DNA from: Hydrotaea diabolus | Lineage: Eukaryota > Arthropoda > Insecta > Diptera > Muscidae | Length of the DNA: 64,000 bases | Assembly: GCA_963513945.1 (NCBI GenBank) | Contig: OY740719.1 | Coordinates: 168,526,729-168,590,728 of the forward strand | Direction of reading: 5' to 3' | In this document: in pieces, positions 11,622 through 22,364 of the stretch | Numbering within the stretch: position 1 is the first letter of the stretch | Layout of the letters: every line of letters begins with the position of its first letter | Position numbers and translations under genes: made by a program | Notes under the pieces: model-generated | Seen by the model: only the letters and a program-made list of their open reading frames with translations | Database searches by the model: none | Told to the model about the DNA's origin: nothing

Positions 11622-12670
11622 CACGCAGAGAAAAAACATGGTTACTACATGGTCACGGCAATAATAATATGTTATCTGCAATAAAAGTCTGTTCGTCGTA
11701 ACCATAGCATTGTTAACTGAATTTAGTTTTGACAATAGTATAATTGCTGCAATATTAATATTGTTGAAATGTAACAATAGTATTATTGCCAAATTTAAAA
11801 ATGAAAATATGGTTATAGCAACAATATAAATATGGTTGGTGCGACAAAAGTATTGTGTTTTGCGTTTTATATTAACAATAATATGATTACGGCAATCATA
11901 CTGTATGATTGTAATTTTTCTTCATTTAAATATTCTTTAATGTTATTGGTACACTGGCTGCGGAGCTGAAGCGGCGAATTTGAATAATCTAGTATTTCAT
12001 AATTAATGGCATACAAGTGGCTTCAAACTAAAGCTAGAATTAATTTATAAACTCAAACCGTTGTGGTACAGATCTACTGCTATAATAGTGTTTTTTTTAT
12101 CGATATTAAACATTTTTAAACGAGCTGCTTTGGTTTTGTTTGTCTGAAATATTTTAAATAAAAACGCTTACGTTTATTTAACATATTTTTTTTCTACTGT
12201 GAAATAAATCACTCCTATTATTTTGAATTTATTTTTTATTTTTGAATAATTTTCATAATTCAAATCTATTGTCGATAACTTAAACAAATTCTAATAAATT
12301 ATATTGGGGATCATAGTACAATTGTGTGAGGATCATACTATGGTTGTAGGGATCATAACATGGTTGCGTGTGAATCATACTATGGTTGTGAGGATCATAC
12401 TATGGTTGTATGTGAAACATACTATGGTTGTGAGGATCATACTATGGTTGTGGAGATCATAGTATGGTTGAGTGTGAATCATACTATGGTTGTGGGGATC
12501 ATAGTATGGTTATGTGCGAATAAACTATTGTTGTGAGGATCATAGTATGGTTGCATTTGAGTCATACTATTGTTGTGAGGATCATAATATTGTTGTACCA
12601 CAACCTATACCCAACAATAGTATTATCCTCTTCGAATATTGTCACCACAACCATACTTTTTTTCTACGTG
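11622..12670. mobile_element. CACGCAG-ended element rich in short repeats (copy 1)
   Basis: It is inserted into the maT transposase gene between 'ccaaaacca' and 'cagccatg'; uninterrupted maT copies read straight through. The ends are CACGCAGAGAAAAAACATGG and the complement CCATACTTTTTTTCTACGTG. It has no coding capacity. The interior holds an AT-rich section and a tandem array of about 18-20-bp units at roughly 12310-12620. The same element in the opposite order lies at 16082-16881. The apparent target duplication is 2 bp (CA here, TA at the other copy). I do not recognise the superfamily. Confidence 0.8.
12310..12620. repeat. Minisatellite of ATACTATGGTTGTG-type units
   Basis: About fifteen degenerate units built around CATACTATGGTTGTG, alternating with GAGGATCATA or TGTGAATCATA spacers. 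The core CATACTATGG can pair with CATAGTATGG units in the same array, so the array is partly self-complementary. Confidence 0.85.
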
Positions 12671-13118
12671 CAGCCATGAACTTTCCAGCAGGATTCTGTG
12701 CTGGCACATAAGGGTAACACGTCCTAGGCCTGGCTTCAAAACAATTTGCCAGCGTTCATTTCCTCTGAAGAATGGACCTCAGGCAGTCCAGATTTTAACC
12801 CATTGGATTACATATTGTTTACGGCTTTAGAGGACAAGGTTTGTCACAAAAGATCCCCAACATTGGATCTCTTAAGACTGCTTTGGTTCGAGCTGTGGCC
12901 AATTTTCCAATGGACGAGGTTCGTGCAGCTATTGACGATTGGCCAATGCGACTTAAGGCGTGTGTAAAGGCAAAAGGCGGACATTTCGAAAAAAGTAGAT
13001 TCTTTTTGGATACAATATACATCAATAAATATATTAAAAAATATTTGGTCCAAAAACATTCAATACTTTTTATTTTACAGCATAAAACGTGGGTAACAGT
13101 ATTTATGTTCCTACTAAG

Positions 13119-13145
13119 TATAGTCCAGGAGGAATTGTTTGTCAT
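13119..13145 (+). repeat. 27-bp direct repeat right of maT element
   Basis: Identical to 10709-10735. Confidence 0.85.
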
Positions 13146-13760
13146 GGGAAGACTTAAGCCACGAAAACCACGGTTTGGTCGGTTTATGGGTCGCTGGAAT
13201 CATCGGTCCATACAGATGAGGGCCGGAACTTAACTGTGAATGGTGCGGCTATCGCGCCATGATATTGACTTTTTGCTACCTCAAGTTGAAGCCCTTGAGC
13301 TTGACGACATTTGGTTTCAACAGAACAGTGTCATTTTCCAAACAGCTGATCAAACAATGGATCTTTTAAGAGGTAATTTCGAAGAGCAGATAATTTCACG
13401 TTTTGGGCGGTAAGTGGTCGCCTAGATCGTGTGATATCACATCTTAAGTCCTGTTCTTTGAAACTACGTCCAAAGCCTATGCTGACAAACCAGCTACGAT
13501 TAGGGTTTTGGGAGCCAGCATTACTCGTGTCCTTAATGCCATACCGGTCAAAACTCTGGAACAAGTCATCCAAAATTGGACCATTAAAATGGACAGCCTG
13601 AGGCGTAGTTGTGTTCAACAACTAAAGAAAGTTGCATTAAAAAAAATGACATTAAATGTCCTTTCGAATGAACAATAAAGATTCCACAGCAGATTTGAAT
13701 TTTTGTATATTTTTTTAATTTGAAATATCACTAGACTGATCACCGGTTACATAGTGAACC
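13119..13760 (+). pseudogene. Second DD41D-type family (B), C-terminal half
   Basis: The reading begins in the block corresponding to PGEVQELPLYPEKTTVW of the 23.9-kb copy (here SPGGIVCHGKT then ATKTTVW). It continues through frameshifts to DIWFQQNSVIFQTADQTMDL near 13308-13365, where the second aspartate is replaced by asparagine (QQN for QQD). The third-aspartate region and C-terminus are frameshifted but traceable to about 13600. The 3' flank 'aataaagattccaca ... gatttgaatttttgtat' resembles 22740-22780. It is inactive. Relatives: 17145-17670, 22365-22830, 23867-24805. Confidence 0.75.
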
Positions 13761-13769
13761 CTGTATTTT

Positions 13770-15550
13770 AATTTATTTTCTTATTTATATTTTTAAATGG
13801 TTGCTTATCCCTTATAAGGGATAATAATAATTATTTATTATAATTATTAATCACAATTGCAATATACTAAGTCGAATATTCAGCTATTAAAATGCGAATT
13901 TTCTGATTTATTTTAAGCAATGTTAGTATTTAGGTAAGCTTACATGTTTCCGGTTTAAAGTCTGGTCACCTTGTAGCTAACATAAATACCCACTGATTCA
14001 TTACATACATCCAATGATAAACTGCCAAGAGCTTTATTACACTTGATACTGCACATCGGAATAGGGAAGAGTGGCCACGGCAGGAGAGATGAAATCGCAC
14101 TCTCAAGCGAAGGTAGGTACAACAATAGAACCATCAAAGTTGTTACGATGGACCGAACGTCTGCTACGTTGGCTAGCAGATGCGACATGCGAGCTACTGT
14201 ATGTGGCATTAGCGATGCTGCGGTAGTTGTTGCCACTCCTGCCGCAACTACACCATACGGCTGATGATGACTACGATGACGAGGCAAATGACAACCATCA
14301 TTCTTTTAAATAGTGTGTGCCTTTTATTACAGCCGAAGCAGAAGTCACTGACTGACTGAATGGTTGGAATACACTTCAGTATCGTCATCGTCAGCACCAT
14401 CACCAACGCCATCATCGGTGGTTGGATGCCGGGATGATGGTGGCCTGGTCGTAGACCATCGTGTTGGTGTAGGAAAATGAGCAAATAATGTTAATGCAGT
14501 TTGTGGAGGTCGTTGCCAACAATTGCGGTGGCATCAACATCAGCAGGTTGGTACTAGAGGTGTTTGTTCGTTAAGTTAACGACTCCTTTGATGCATATTA
14601 CGGAACGCGTTTGTGTGTTCATGTCATTACGCGGCAGGTACAGTTACATCAAAATGGAAATCATTTACCAACAATTTTAATACACTGATAGATCATTTTT
14701 CCAGTACCCGTCTTTCAGCATATGCCGGCATCGCTTGAAATCAATTTTTTCTTGATTAAAACTAAATTATCTGAAGGAGAAACTCACTTAAAATTATCCC
14801 GTGACTTTCTAACACAATCAGTGTGGGTTGTTTATTCACTGTGCCACGGCTACCTCTAATCAAGATGCTGTGTGCGAGGAAACTGCACACATCCTGGCGT
14901 AGACTTGGCGTATATCCTTCGGCGAACGTGATTGATTGATATTAAAATGAGATTGTCTTCGTCCGTCCTGCTATAAACATTCTAATGAATATGTAATTAA
15001 AACCAACGAAGAGAGACCAGCATTACAGCAAATTACAAAATATGAGCATAACTATCATCCATCTCCTTCCTCCTCATGCGCCTTATGTCGTCTATCGTTT
15101 CTTGTCACTTCCTCTTGCCTGCTGTAATACAGCGGGATTGCTATTAGTTTGTGTATCGGTGGGTGGCATTACTGCAAGCAGATTTCCAGATGTGCTTAGG
15201 CTTCCTGTTGTTTTTGGTGGTCTGAAGTTAATTGTCATTAGCGGAAATGGATTTCCTAGTGCACTTTGACATTTAAGCACAAATTGTGTTGAGTAATGTT
15301 AACAAGATACAAGCCAACAGGATTTAAGGGCAGAGAGGCAAGGGATTTTCTTAAATCATGAGATAAGGCTCAAATGTGCCGTATATCTGTTCTGTCTAAG
15401 CTCGTTACATACAGTCACTAGAGGTAAACTCAAAAACTGAGTAGTAGTTGCTTCGGGCCCAAATTGAGTTTAGAATATATATACGGGTATATATGCAACA
15501 GAATCTGTCTATATAAATAAATTGTAGGCTCATGTCGGAGTACAATTGAT
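13770..15550. other. Unassigned region, partly less AT-rich
   Basis: A 20-bp perfect palindrome (TTATCCCTTATAAGGGATAA) lies at 13805-13824. Between about 14000 and 15270 the sequence is less AT-rich and non-repetitive in the window, with overlapping frames on both strands (13955-14287 minus, 14043-14264 plus, 15042-15269 plus). None has a recognisable domain, and the low-complexity GAT/CAT codons around 14250-14450 explain several of them. It could be intronic or regulatory DNA of a host gene. Confidence 0.45.
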
Positions 15551-15984
15551 ACGAGCGATTGTCAAATTCTGCGGGATCTAACGAGAACAAACCTTTTTTA
15601 CGGCCGGGTGTTCAAGCAATATCGAATGTATGCTGGTGGAAGAAATGCCTCTATCTCACGGTATGTTACATGACGATCTTGCATTATCAGTTCACGCACG
15701 GCATCAATGTTCTCTGGCACAACGGCCGTTTTTGGACGAACTTTGTCTTTGAGCGAGCGTCGACTACGATTGAATTCATTAAATGAGTTTTTTAAACAGT
15801 GCTATAGGATGGCGCTTCATCGCCATACAACGATTTAAGTTCATCGATGCACTCTTGTCGTGATAGTTCACGTCGAAAGTTTTGAAAAATTATCGCACGA
15901 AAACGTCCACGAGTTAATTCCATTTATTTGCCAAATGCTAAAAAATGTCAAACTTTCCAATGCCTAGGCCTTAAGCAACCCTCG
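15551..15984 (-). mobile_element. mariner (DD34D) 5' fragment
   Basis: On the minus strand it starts at the terminal repeat (complement of GCAACCCTCG) beside TA at 15985-15986. It runs through the 5' untranslated region, an ATG near 15924 and the helix-turn-helix region, with frames matching the 8.3-kb element (SLKDKVRPKTAVVPENIDAV). It is cut off at about 15551, within the sequence equivalent to TRWIPHNLTIAQK. The 3' two-thirds is missing. Confidence 0.85.
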
Positions 15985-16081
15985 TATTACTTCAATATTG
16001 CTAAATTTTGGTTGAATGTACCCTGAACACATGGACAAATGTCCACAAGTTAAGTAAAATTTTAAAATATACATATGTATA

Positions 16082-16881
16082 CACGCAGAAAAAAAGTATG
16101 GTTGTGGTGACAATATTCGAAGAGGATAATACTACTTTGGTTGTGGTACAACAATATTATTATCCTCACAACAATAGTATGTTTCAAATACAACCATACT
16201 ATGATCTTCACAAAAATAGTATGATTCACACATAACCATACCATTATCCCTACAACCATAGTATGATCCTCACAACCATAGTATGTTTCATATACAACGC
16301 TTGTATGATCCTCACAACCATACTATGATTTACACATAACCATGTTATGATCCCTACAACCAAAAATTCAAAAATACATTAAATTCAAAATAATAGGGAG
16401 TGATTTAGTTCACAGTAGAAAAAAATAAGTTTAAATAAACGTACGCGCTTTTATTGAAAATATTTCAATTAACCAAATCCAAAGCAGTTTGTTTAAAAAA
16501 TTTTAATTTCAATAAAAAAGTACTATTATTGCATTAGATCCATACCAATAACATTTGTTCTTAAAAGTATATTTAAATAAAGAAAAATTACAATCATACA
16601 GTATGATTGCCGTAATCATATTATTGTTAACATAAAACGCAAACTCAATACTTTTTTTTCGAACCAACCATATTTATATTGTTGCTATAACCATATTTTC
16701 ATTTTTAAATTTGGCAATAATACTATTGTTACATTTCAACAATATTAATATTGCAGCAATTATACTATTCTCAAAAATAAATTCAGTTAACAATGCTATG
16801 GTTGCGACGAACATACTTTTATTGCGGATAACATATTATTATTACCGTGACCATGTAGTAACCATGTTTTTTCTCTGCGTG
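16082..16881. mobile_element. CACGCAG-ended element rich in short repeats (copy 2)
   Basis: Intact ends CACGCAGAAAAAAAGTATGG and CATGTTTTTTCTCTGCGTG lie between TA dinucleotides (16080-16081 and 16882-16883). Its internal order is the reverse of the copy at 11622: tandem CATACTATGG-type units first (about 16130-16370), then the AT-rich part. At 800 bp it is shorter than copy 1, mainly through fewer satellite units. No coding sequence. Confidence 0.82.
16130..16370. repeat. Minisatellite in CACGCAG element copy 2
   Basis: Tandem CACAACCATAGTATGATCCT-type units, the reverse complement of the array at 12310-12620, with similar alternating spacers. Confidence 0.85.
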
Positions 16882-16951
16882 TACGGGAAGCCGCCACTAC
16901 CCAGGGTCACCCAAATTTAGCAAAGTTAAAAATATACATTTAAAAACTAAA

Positions 16952-17139
16952 AACCGTTCGAACCAACCATATTTATATTGTTGCTATAACCATATTTTCA
17001 TTTTTAAATTTGACAATAATACTATTGTTACATTTCAACAATATTAATATTGCAGCAATTATACTATTCTCAAAAATAAATTCAGGATAACATATTATTA
17101 TTGCCGTGACCATATAGGAACCATATTTTTCTCTGAGTG
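16952..17139. mobile_element. CACGCAG element, partial third copy
   Basis: It repeats the right-hand 220 bp of the neighbouring copy ('cgaaccaaccatatttatattg' onward) with an internal deletion of roughly 45 bp after 'aaattcag'. It ends in CTCTGAGTG, a mutated CTCTGCGTG. The left end is missing. Confidence 0.8.
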
Positions 17140-17144
17140 CAAAA

Positions 17145-17670
17145 TCTGAATCGTAGCTGGTTTGTCAGCATGGGCTATAGACTTTACGTAGCCGCAAAGA
17201 AAAAAGTCTAAAACTGTGATATCACACGAGCTAGGCAGTTAAGTCAACGGTCCAAAAAGTGAAATTAGTTGCTCTTCGAAATAACCTCTCAATAAATCCA
17301 TTGTTTGAGCAGCTGTATGGCAAGTAAAACCAACCATTTAAAACCAAATGTCGTCAAGATTACAACCTTAAATTTCAGGTAGCCCGAAGTCCAATATCAT
17401 GGCGCGATAGAAAGCTCTATTTACGATTAAGTTCCGGCAGTCATAATTTTTAAAAAATTATGGACTGATGATTCTACCAATTCATTAACCGCACAAAACC
17501 GTTTGTTTTTTCTGGGTATCTTCTGCTCTTCATACCAAATGCGGCAATTTCGTTTATTAAATTTGCAGTTGATCCAACAATGGGCCTCATCATCATGAAA
17601 GACATTGTTGCGATGTTAGTATTTCCATGATGGAATGGCAAACAATACTGAAAGAAAAAAATAAAGTTCA
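17145..17670 (-). pseudogene. DD41D-B transposase fragment
   Basis: Minus-strand remnants of the family at 23867: the complement of 'gatatcaca' and 'aaacaatggatttattgag' around 17220-17310, the region before the second catalytic block with its downstream spacer, and the KQNGFVRLMNW-type block near 17480-17510. At 17560-17610 it matches the first catalytic block (MRPIVGSTANLINE, degenerate). Many stops. Confidence 0.65.
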
Positions 17671-17779
17671 ACTCAACTCAAGCGTAAACTGTGAAAAAAC
17701 CTATTTGAAAAAATATACTTCTAGATAGATCATCCGTTATATATCTATAACAAAATTTATATCCTGCAATAAAAAGAAT

Positions 17780-18840
17780 AAAAAACACTACAAACAAAAA
17801 AAGTTGAGAATATTTTTAACCCTTTAGTTTTATTTAGGCCACCATGTATAAAAATTCTTGATCGTCGTAAAATTAGAAGATTAAGCCATGTCCGTCTGTC
17901 CGTGTTTGCGTCAGTCTATCCGTTCATGTGTTCGTTCGTCTGTGTATCTGTTGACAGCACAAAAGCGGTCAAACCAATCAACCTATAATCCGGAGAAATT
18001 AGCATGATGATGGCTTATGGTCGTAATCTGTTTTGGATTTTAAATGGGAAAAATCGGCTGTGGGAGAAAAAAGTTCCCCATTAAGAGACCAAGGAAACCT
18101 CGAAAATCAACACATTTTTGAAAATTTGCTTAGCAAATAATGCTTTTTTGTAGACGGATAATGATTAAAAAGGATGTTAGTTGGGAAGCACTATACTTAT
18201 AACTTAAACAGGGCATAGTTGTTAGCTTTTTGGCTTATGTGGCCCAAAAAACGTAGCGCTGGTCAGAACAGGCGAATAATAGTCAATATGGATATAAATG
18301 TACTTAAATTAACGAACAATTTATTACGAAAACAAAATGTTGTGTCTGAGATACGGGCAGACACATGGGCCGAAGGGGCCCGAAAACATACAATTTTTTG
18401 CGTTACTAGGTTTGGCTGGACTGAACTTGCCTACGTTTTTACTTGTTGAGTAGTTGCTTAACAAAAAATAATTTTTAGTGGGCAGACAATGAGTTATTTC
18501 TGTAGCCTTAGTTGGTACGCACTAAATACCTCGAGCATAATCACATGATTTTTTGGCTTATGTTTACTAAAAAACGTCCCGAATGGTCAAAACGGAAGAT
18601 TTTTTTTACCAATACGGATATTTTGGTACTTTAATTAATGTAAATTTTGCTATCAATCCAAATACTTATAATTGTATAGAGCAATATTGAAGTTTTGCCT
18701 AAGTTTAGAGATGGACGCATGTGCCAAAAAGGCCAAAAAAAGTACCATTGTTTTTGCCATTTCGAATGGTCGGTATAGTGTACATACGGCGTTTTTACTT
18801 ATTTTTGTGTTGTGTTAATGTAAGTGAAGAGTTCATCAAC
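17780..18840. repeat. Dispersed fly repeat with 'ccatgtccgtctgtccgt' motif
   Basis: It shares 'ttttaaccctt...ggccaccatgta' with 6300-6386. It also shares 'cgtcgtaaaattagaagattaagccatgtccg' with 30880-30920, and the later blocks ('ggcttatgt', 'aaaaacgt', 'caatatggatat') with 32380-32690. Within it, blocks at about 18220-18430 and 18550-18800 look like two diverged copies of one unit. This type of repeat, with a run of TCCGTC, is widespread in higher-fly genomes as I recall them. No coding potential. Confidence 0.6.
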
Positions 18841-19393
18841 AATTATATTTTTTTTCGTGTTTTTTAATATTTTTCATTTTGATTTAAATAATACGTTGCA
18901 TTTATATTTTTATCTCAAAATTCATTAAAAATCATTCCAAATGTGTTTGACGTTTCAGTAGCGGCGTGACAATGAATCCAAGTTTTGTCATCAAGTTTCC
19001 CTTTAACATAACTCTAAGGTATTTATTGAGAAGGATGGTGTAATTAATATTAAAGATATTTCAAGTATACCACATACAGGCGATATAGTACATTTGTATG
19101 GGAGGAACTACAAGATATGCAGTAATTTTGAGTATTTTCCATTCCATAAGCAGCGTTAAAAATTATTACAACATGCTAACTTTATCATGCGATCTAGCCG
19201 GTAGACGAACATTGCTCCATTGATTCACAAAGTCGGAAACGGATTTAGCCAACACATATGTAGGGTCTAAAATTATTGGTTTCTAAAAGCTATATTTTTT
19301 GTTCATACCAACAGAAATATATCCTCTTACCCTGTAGGCTGAAGGTATAATGATTAAAAAAGAGATTGCTGAAAAAAATATTTCCAGTACTTA
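18841..19393. other. AT-rich spacer, nothing recognised
   Basis: No terminal repeats, motifs or plausible frames seen between the dispersed repeat and the maT copy. Confidence 0.5.
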
Positions 19394-19536
19394 GCAGGGA
19401 CATAAATACTGTTACAACATTGAACACACCCATTATATAGAACTGAACATACCCCGTTAATGTCATATGGGTTTTGAAAGCTAACCTCAATAGCGTTAGT
19501 ATGTAACGGGATTTTAAAATTGTTTCAACTTTCATC

Positions 19537-20645
19537 ATGGAGTGGTCAGATAATGAGAACCGTATCGCTGTAGTAGGGCTTTTCAAGTGTAAAATGAAAA
19601 AAGCTCCGGCCACTAGGGATTAGCCGCATGTTCGTCTACCGATGCATAAAACTGTTTGAGGAAACTGGAGATGTAAAAGACCGCCACCGATCGTGCCGCC
19701 CACACTCTGTTCGAACACAACATGTCATCAAAGCCGTTAAATCAAGAATTCAGAGTAATCCGCTCCGAAAACAGAAAATCATCGCCCGTGAGATGAATAT
19801 CACGCAAAAGTCCATGAGTCAAATCATTAAAAAGACTAGGGACGACGTAACGGACATTTATTGACTGCGACTTTAAAAAAATAGGATTGAAAAATGCAAA
19901 CGTTGTTAACTTGTACAGAAAATTTTTCACAGAAATCGGCTCCAAAAATAGAAAATCATGGCCCGTGAGATGAATATCACTCAAACGTCATTGAGTCGAA
20001 TCATTAATAAAGACTTGGGACTAGGGGCTTTCAAACGACGTACAGGACATTTATTGACTGCAGCTTTAAAAAAAATATAGGAGGGAAAAATGCAAACGTC
20101 TTTTGGTGAAGTACGCTGATAACTTGCACAGAAAAAGGCAGCATCTAAGGAAGCATCTCAACTGATCCCAAGGGTGGAAAAGGGTCATCACCCAGCTTCA
20201 GTCTTGGTTTGGTAAGGTGTATCTTACGATGGGGTCACAGACCTGCATTTCTGCGAACAAGGAGTCAAAACATCGGCCAAAGTTTACAAAGGAACCGTTG
20301 TGGAAGCTCTTGTGAAGCCTCTTAATAACCTGTTCCAAAACCAGCCAAGGACTTTCCAGAAGGATCCTGCGCCTGCCCATAAGGCTAAAACGTCCCTGGC
20401 CGTGCTTCGAAACAATTTGCCAGCTTTCATTTTGGAAAGCTTGGAAGAATGGCCCTCAGGCAGTGTAGATTTACAATTACAAATTGTGGACGGGTTTAGA
20501 GGACAAGGTTTGTCACAAAAGATACCCCAACATTGGATCTCTTAAGACTGCTATGGTTCGAGTTGTGTCCAATTTTCCAATGGACAAGGTAGTGCAGCTA
20601 TTGACGATTGGCCAGTGCGACTTAAAGCGTGCGTAAAGGCAAAAG
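19537..20645 (+). pseudogene. maT-like transposase, copy 2, broken
   Basis: ATG at 19537 starts MEWSDNENRIAVVGLFKCK. After a frameshift the frame 19628-19861 encodes the helix-turn-helix part (CIKLFEETGDVKDRHRS). The segment encoding PLRKQKIMAREMNITQKSM occurs twice because of a partial duplication. The first catalytic block is deleted between 20120 and 20135. The second block FQKDPAPAHKAKTS near 20351 keeps its aspartate. The third-aspartate region is altered, and the usual C-terminal AKGGHFEK follows. Inactive. Confidence 0.85.
19750..20075. repeat. Imperfect tandem duplication inside maT copy 2
   Basis: About 19750-19927 and 19928-20090 are two diverged copies of the same transposase segment ('ccgctccgaaaacagaaaat ... 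atttattgactgc'). The second copy is closer to the family consensus. Confidence 0.8.
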
Positions 20646-20782
20646 GCGGACATTTCGAAAAAGTAGATTCTTTTTGGATACAATATACATCAATAAATAT
20701 ATCAAAAAATATTTGGTCCAAAAACATTCAGTACTTTTTATTTTACAGCATAAAACGTGTTTAACAGTATTTATGTCCCTAC

Positions 20783-22364
20783 TAAGTACATGACGAGTTT
20801 GTAAAGTAAGCACAAATGTTTTAACGAATGCTATTATTATCTGTTTACGCCTGCTTAGTAATTATACTGTAGGGTATAACATGTATGACCTATCGCTAAT
20901 GTTATCTGAACTTTTTCCAAAGAATCCTTTGTAAGCTTACAGCTCAGTAAATATCTAAACCTATTGTTGTACTTATACTTGCAGGTACTAGCTACTGGTG
21001 TGCTCCCGAAAGCTCCAGACGCCTTAAAAAAGAAAAGCTTAATACAACGCCGAAAGTTTACTTCATTTAACCGAAAAAAGCTTTTAAAGGACATAAGTAA
21101 ATCTATAACCTAATTCTTGGGGTAGGTATTGTTGAGTAAAGTTTCAAACCACTTAAGAGGGTAGTTTATAAGGATATACAAATAAATTGTTTTTGTAAGT
21201 TTGGACAACAACCACTAAATTTGATGTTTACAAAGGATTCTGTTGAAACAGGGTACTTCAGTTAAATATTTAATGCACGTACCGAAAAAGGAGATAAAGT
21301 CTTGAAAGGGCGGCATGCAAATAAAGGCGAAATCAATTTTTCTCATCTAAAGCGCAGTTGGTGCTTGATGAAGCTGAGTAAAGCCAGAAATGCGATAGAT
21401 TCGAAATGCTTACATTTGTAGTCATTATTTTTAAAACTGTATTGTAGGGGTTCTGTGTTTTATTTTAATTAGGAATTATATTTAAGAGTGATTACCCCTG
21501 ATGATGAACGACAAAGTCAGTTCGAAATATTGGGTCATTTAAAATTAAATAAATTATAAAAACACCAACATCTGTTTTTTTGCTTATGACCTCAAGCCTA
21601 ACAATAACTGAAAAATAAACAACAAATGGTCAACTATACAAATACTAATATATAAGACAATCTTTAAAAAAAGCTATTATGTCAGCGAGATCAACTCAAC
21701 TTGACTTTCCAACAAGTAGTCAAGAAAGTCTGAACGTTACCTTGGAACATCCATCCATATGAGAGAGTCATATGAATAAAGTGCTAGAAATAGGCCGCTT
21801 TAATTAATGCTTCTATCAATGCTTCTTTAGACACAACGGGAGATGCTTATGATAATGTGATACTTATGACACTTTTAAAAGTGTTAATCGAAAAACTGCT
21901 GGAACTCTTTTAGGTGGTTTTAATAAAATTTAGTTTACCTCATATCAATACATTTTAACAAAATTCCGGAGAAAGTGATCATCACATATATAGCTTACAG
22001 TCCAAGTGTCTAGATTTGGTCGATCAATAGCTAAAAGTCGTTTAGGATGGCTAAAATCCTATCACGCAGAAAGAAGTTTTCATTAGGATTACCATGGGAT
22101 TGATCTAAGGTCAATATTAAATGTTTTAGTTCTTATAGAGAAGATGTCGTTTATTTTTGGACCTCACACTCAATAAATTATACTTATTCACATTGTTAGC
22201 ACAGATATTAATCCGATCCAAAAAATATTTGTACTTTTCTACTGCAAAAAACTCCTAAACTCCTCAAGAAGAAATAAAATGCATATAATTTAATTTTATG
22301 GCCAAGAATTTAGCTTATTTATAAAGATAGGGGTTTGCCATTATGTTTTAAAAATGATTTCGGA
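20783..22364. other. Unassigned AT-rich region
   Basis: No protein motif. Near 21500-21560 the sequence 'cccctgatgatgaacgacaa' plus an A-rich run looks like the tail of some retroelement, but I cannot tie it to a coding part. The minus-strand frame at 20855-21094 has no domain. Confidence 0.45.

Larger units (their letters stand above)
10905..13000 (+). pseudogene. maT-like DD37D transposase, split by insertion
   Basis: ATG at 10905 begins MEWSDNENSTALIALFKC. After a frameshift the helix-turn-helix section continues (GRPHSVRTPHIIKAVKSRIH). The first catalytic block is ILFTDETIFTVQE near 11341-11380. WWCVSYDGVTDLHF follows and the frame runs into the inserted element at 11622. Past the insertion the second block reads FQQDSVLAHK at about 12678. 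From that aspartate to that of NPLDYI there are 37 residues, hence DD37D. The C-terminus (ANFPMDEVRAAIDDWP, then KAKGGHFEK) is open. Stops, frameshifts and the insertion make it inactive. Confidence 0.88.
10759..13114 (+). mobile_element. maT-like (DD37D) Tc1/mariner element, copy 1, interrupted
   Basis: Inverted ends GTAGTGACATACATACTGTT and CAGTATTTATGTTCCTAC lie inside TA dinucleotides (10757-10758 and 13115-13116). Without the 1,049-bp CACGCAG element at 11622-12670 it would be about 1.3 kb, the same size as copy 2 at 19394-20782. Copy 3 is at 45621-47034 on the other strand. Confidence 0.88.
19394..20782 (+). mobile_element. maT-like (DD37D) element, copy 2
   Basis: Ends GCAGGGACATAAATACTG and CAGTATTTATGTCCCTAC lie inside TA dinucleotides (19392-19393 and 20783-20784). 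1,389 bp. It contains a partial internal duplication (see 19750-20075). Confidence 0.88.

Noticed and set aside
12310..12620. Regularly spaced repeats that superficially resemble a CRISPR array
   Set aside because: The repeats are degenerate and the 'spacers' are themselves repeated; the array lies in a transposon in eukaryotic DNA with no cas-like genes. It is a minisatellite.
13955..14287. Minus-strand frame of 110 codons and overlapping plus-strand frame
   Set aside because: Both frames lack motifs and contain low-complexity GAT/CAT and GCN runs; no splice or start context supports either.
21480..21570. 'cctgatgatgaacgacaaag' as a retroelement or SINE tail
   Set aside because: The motif type is suggestive, but there is no attached coding part, poly(A) tail or second copy in the window.
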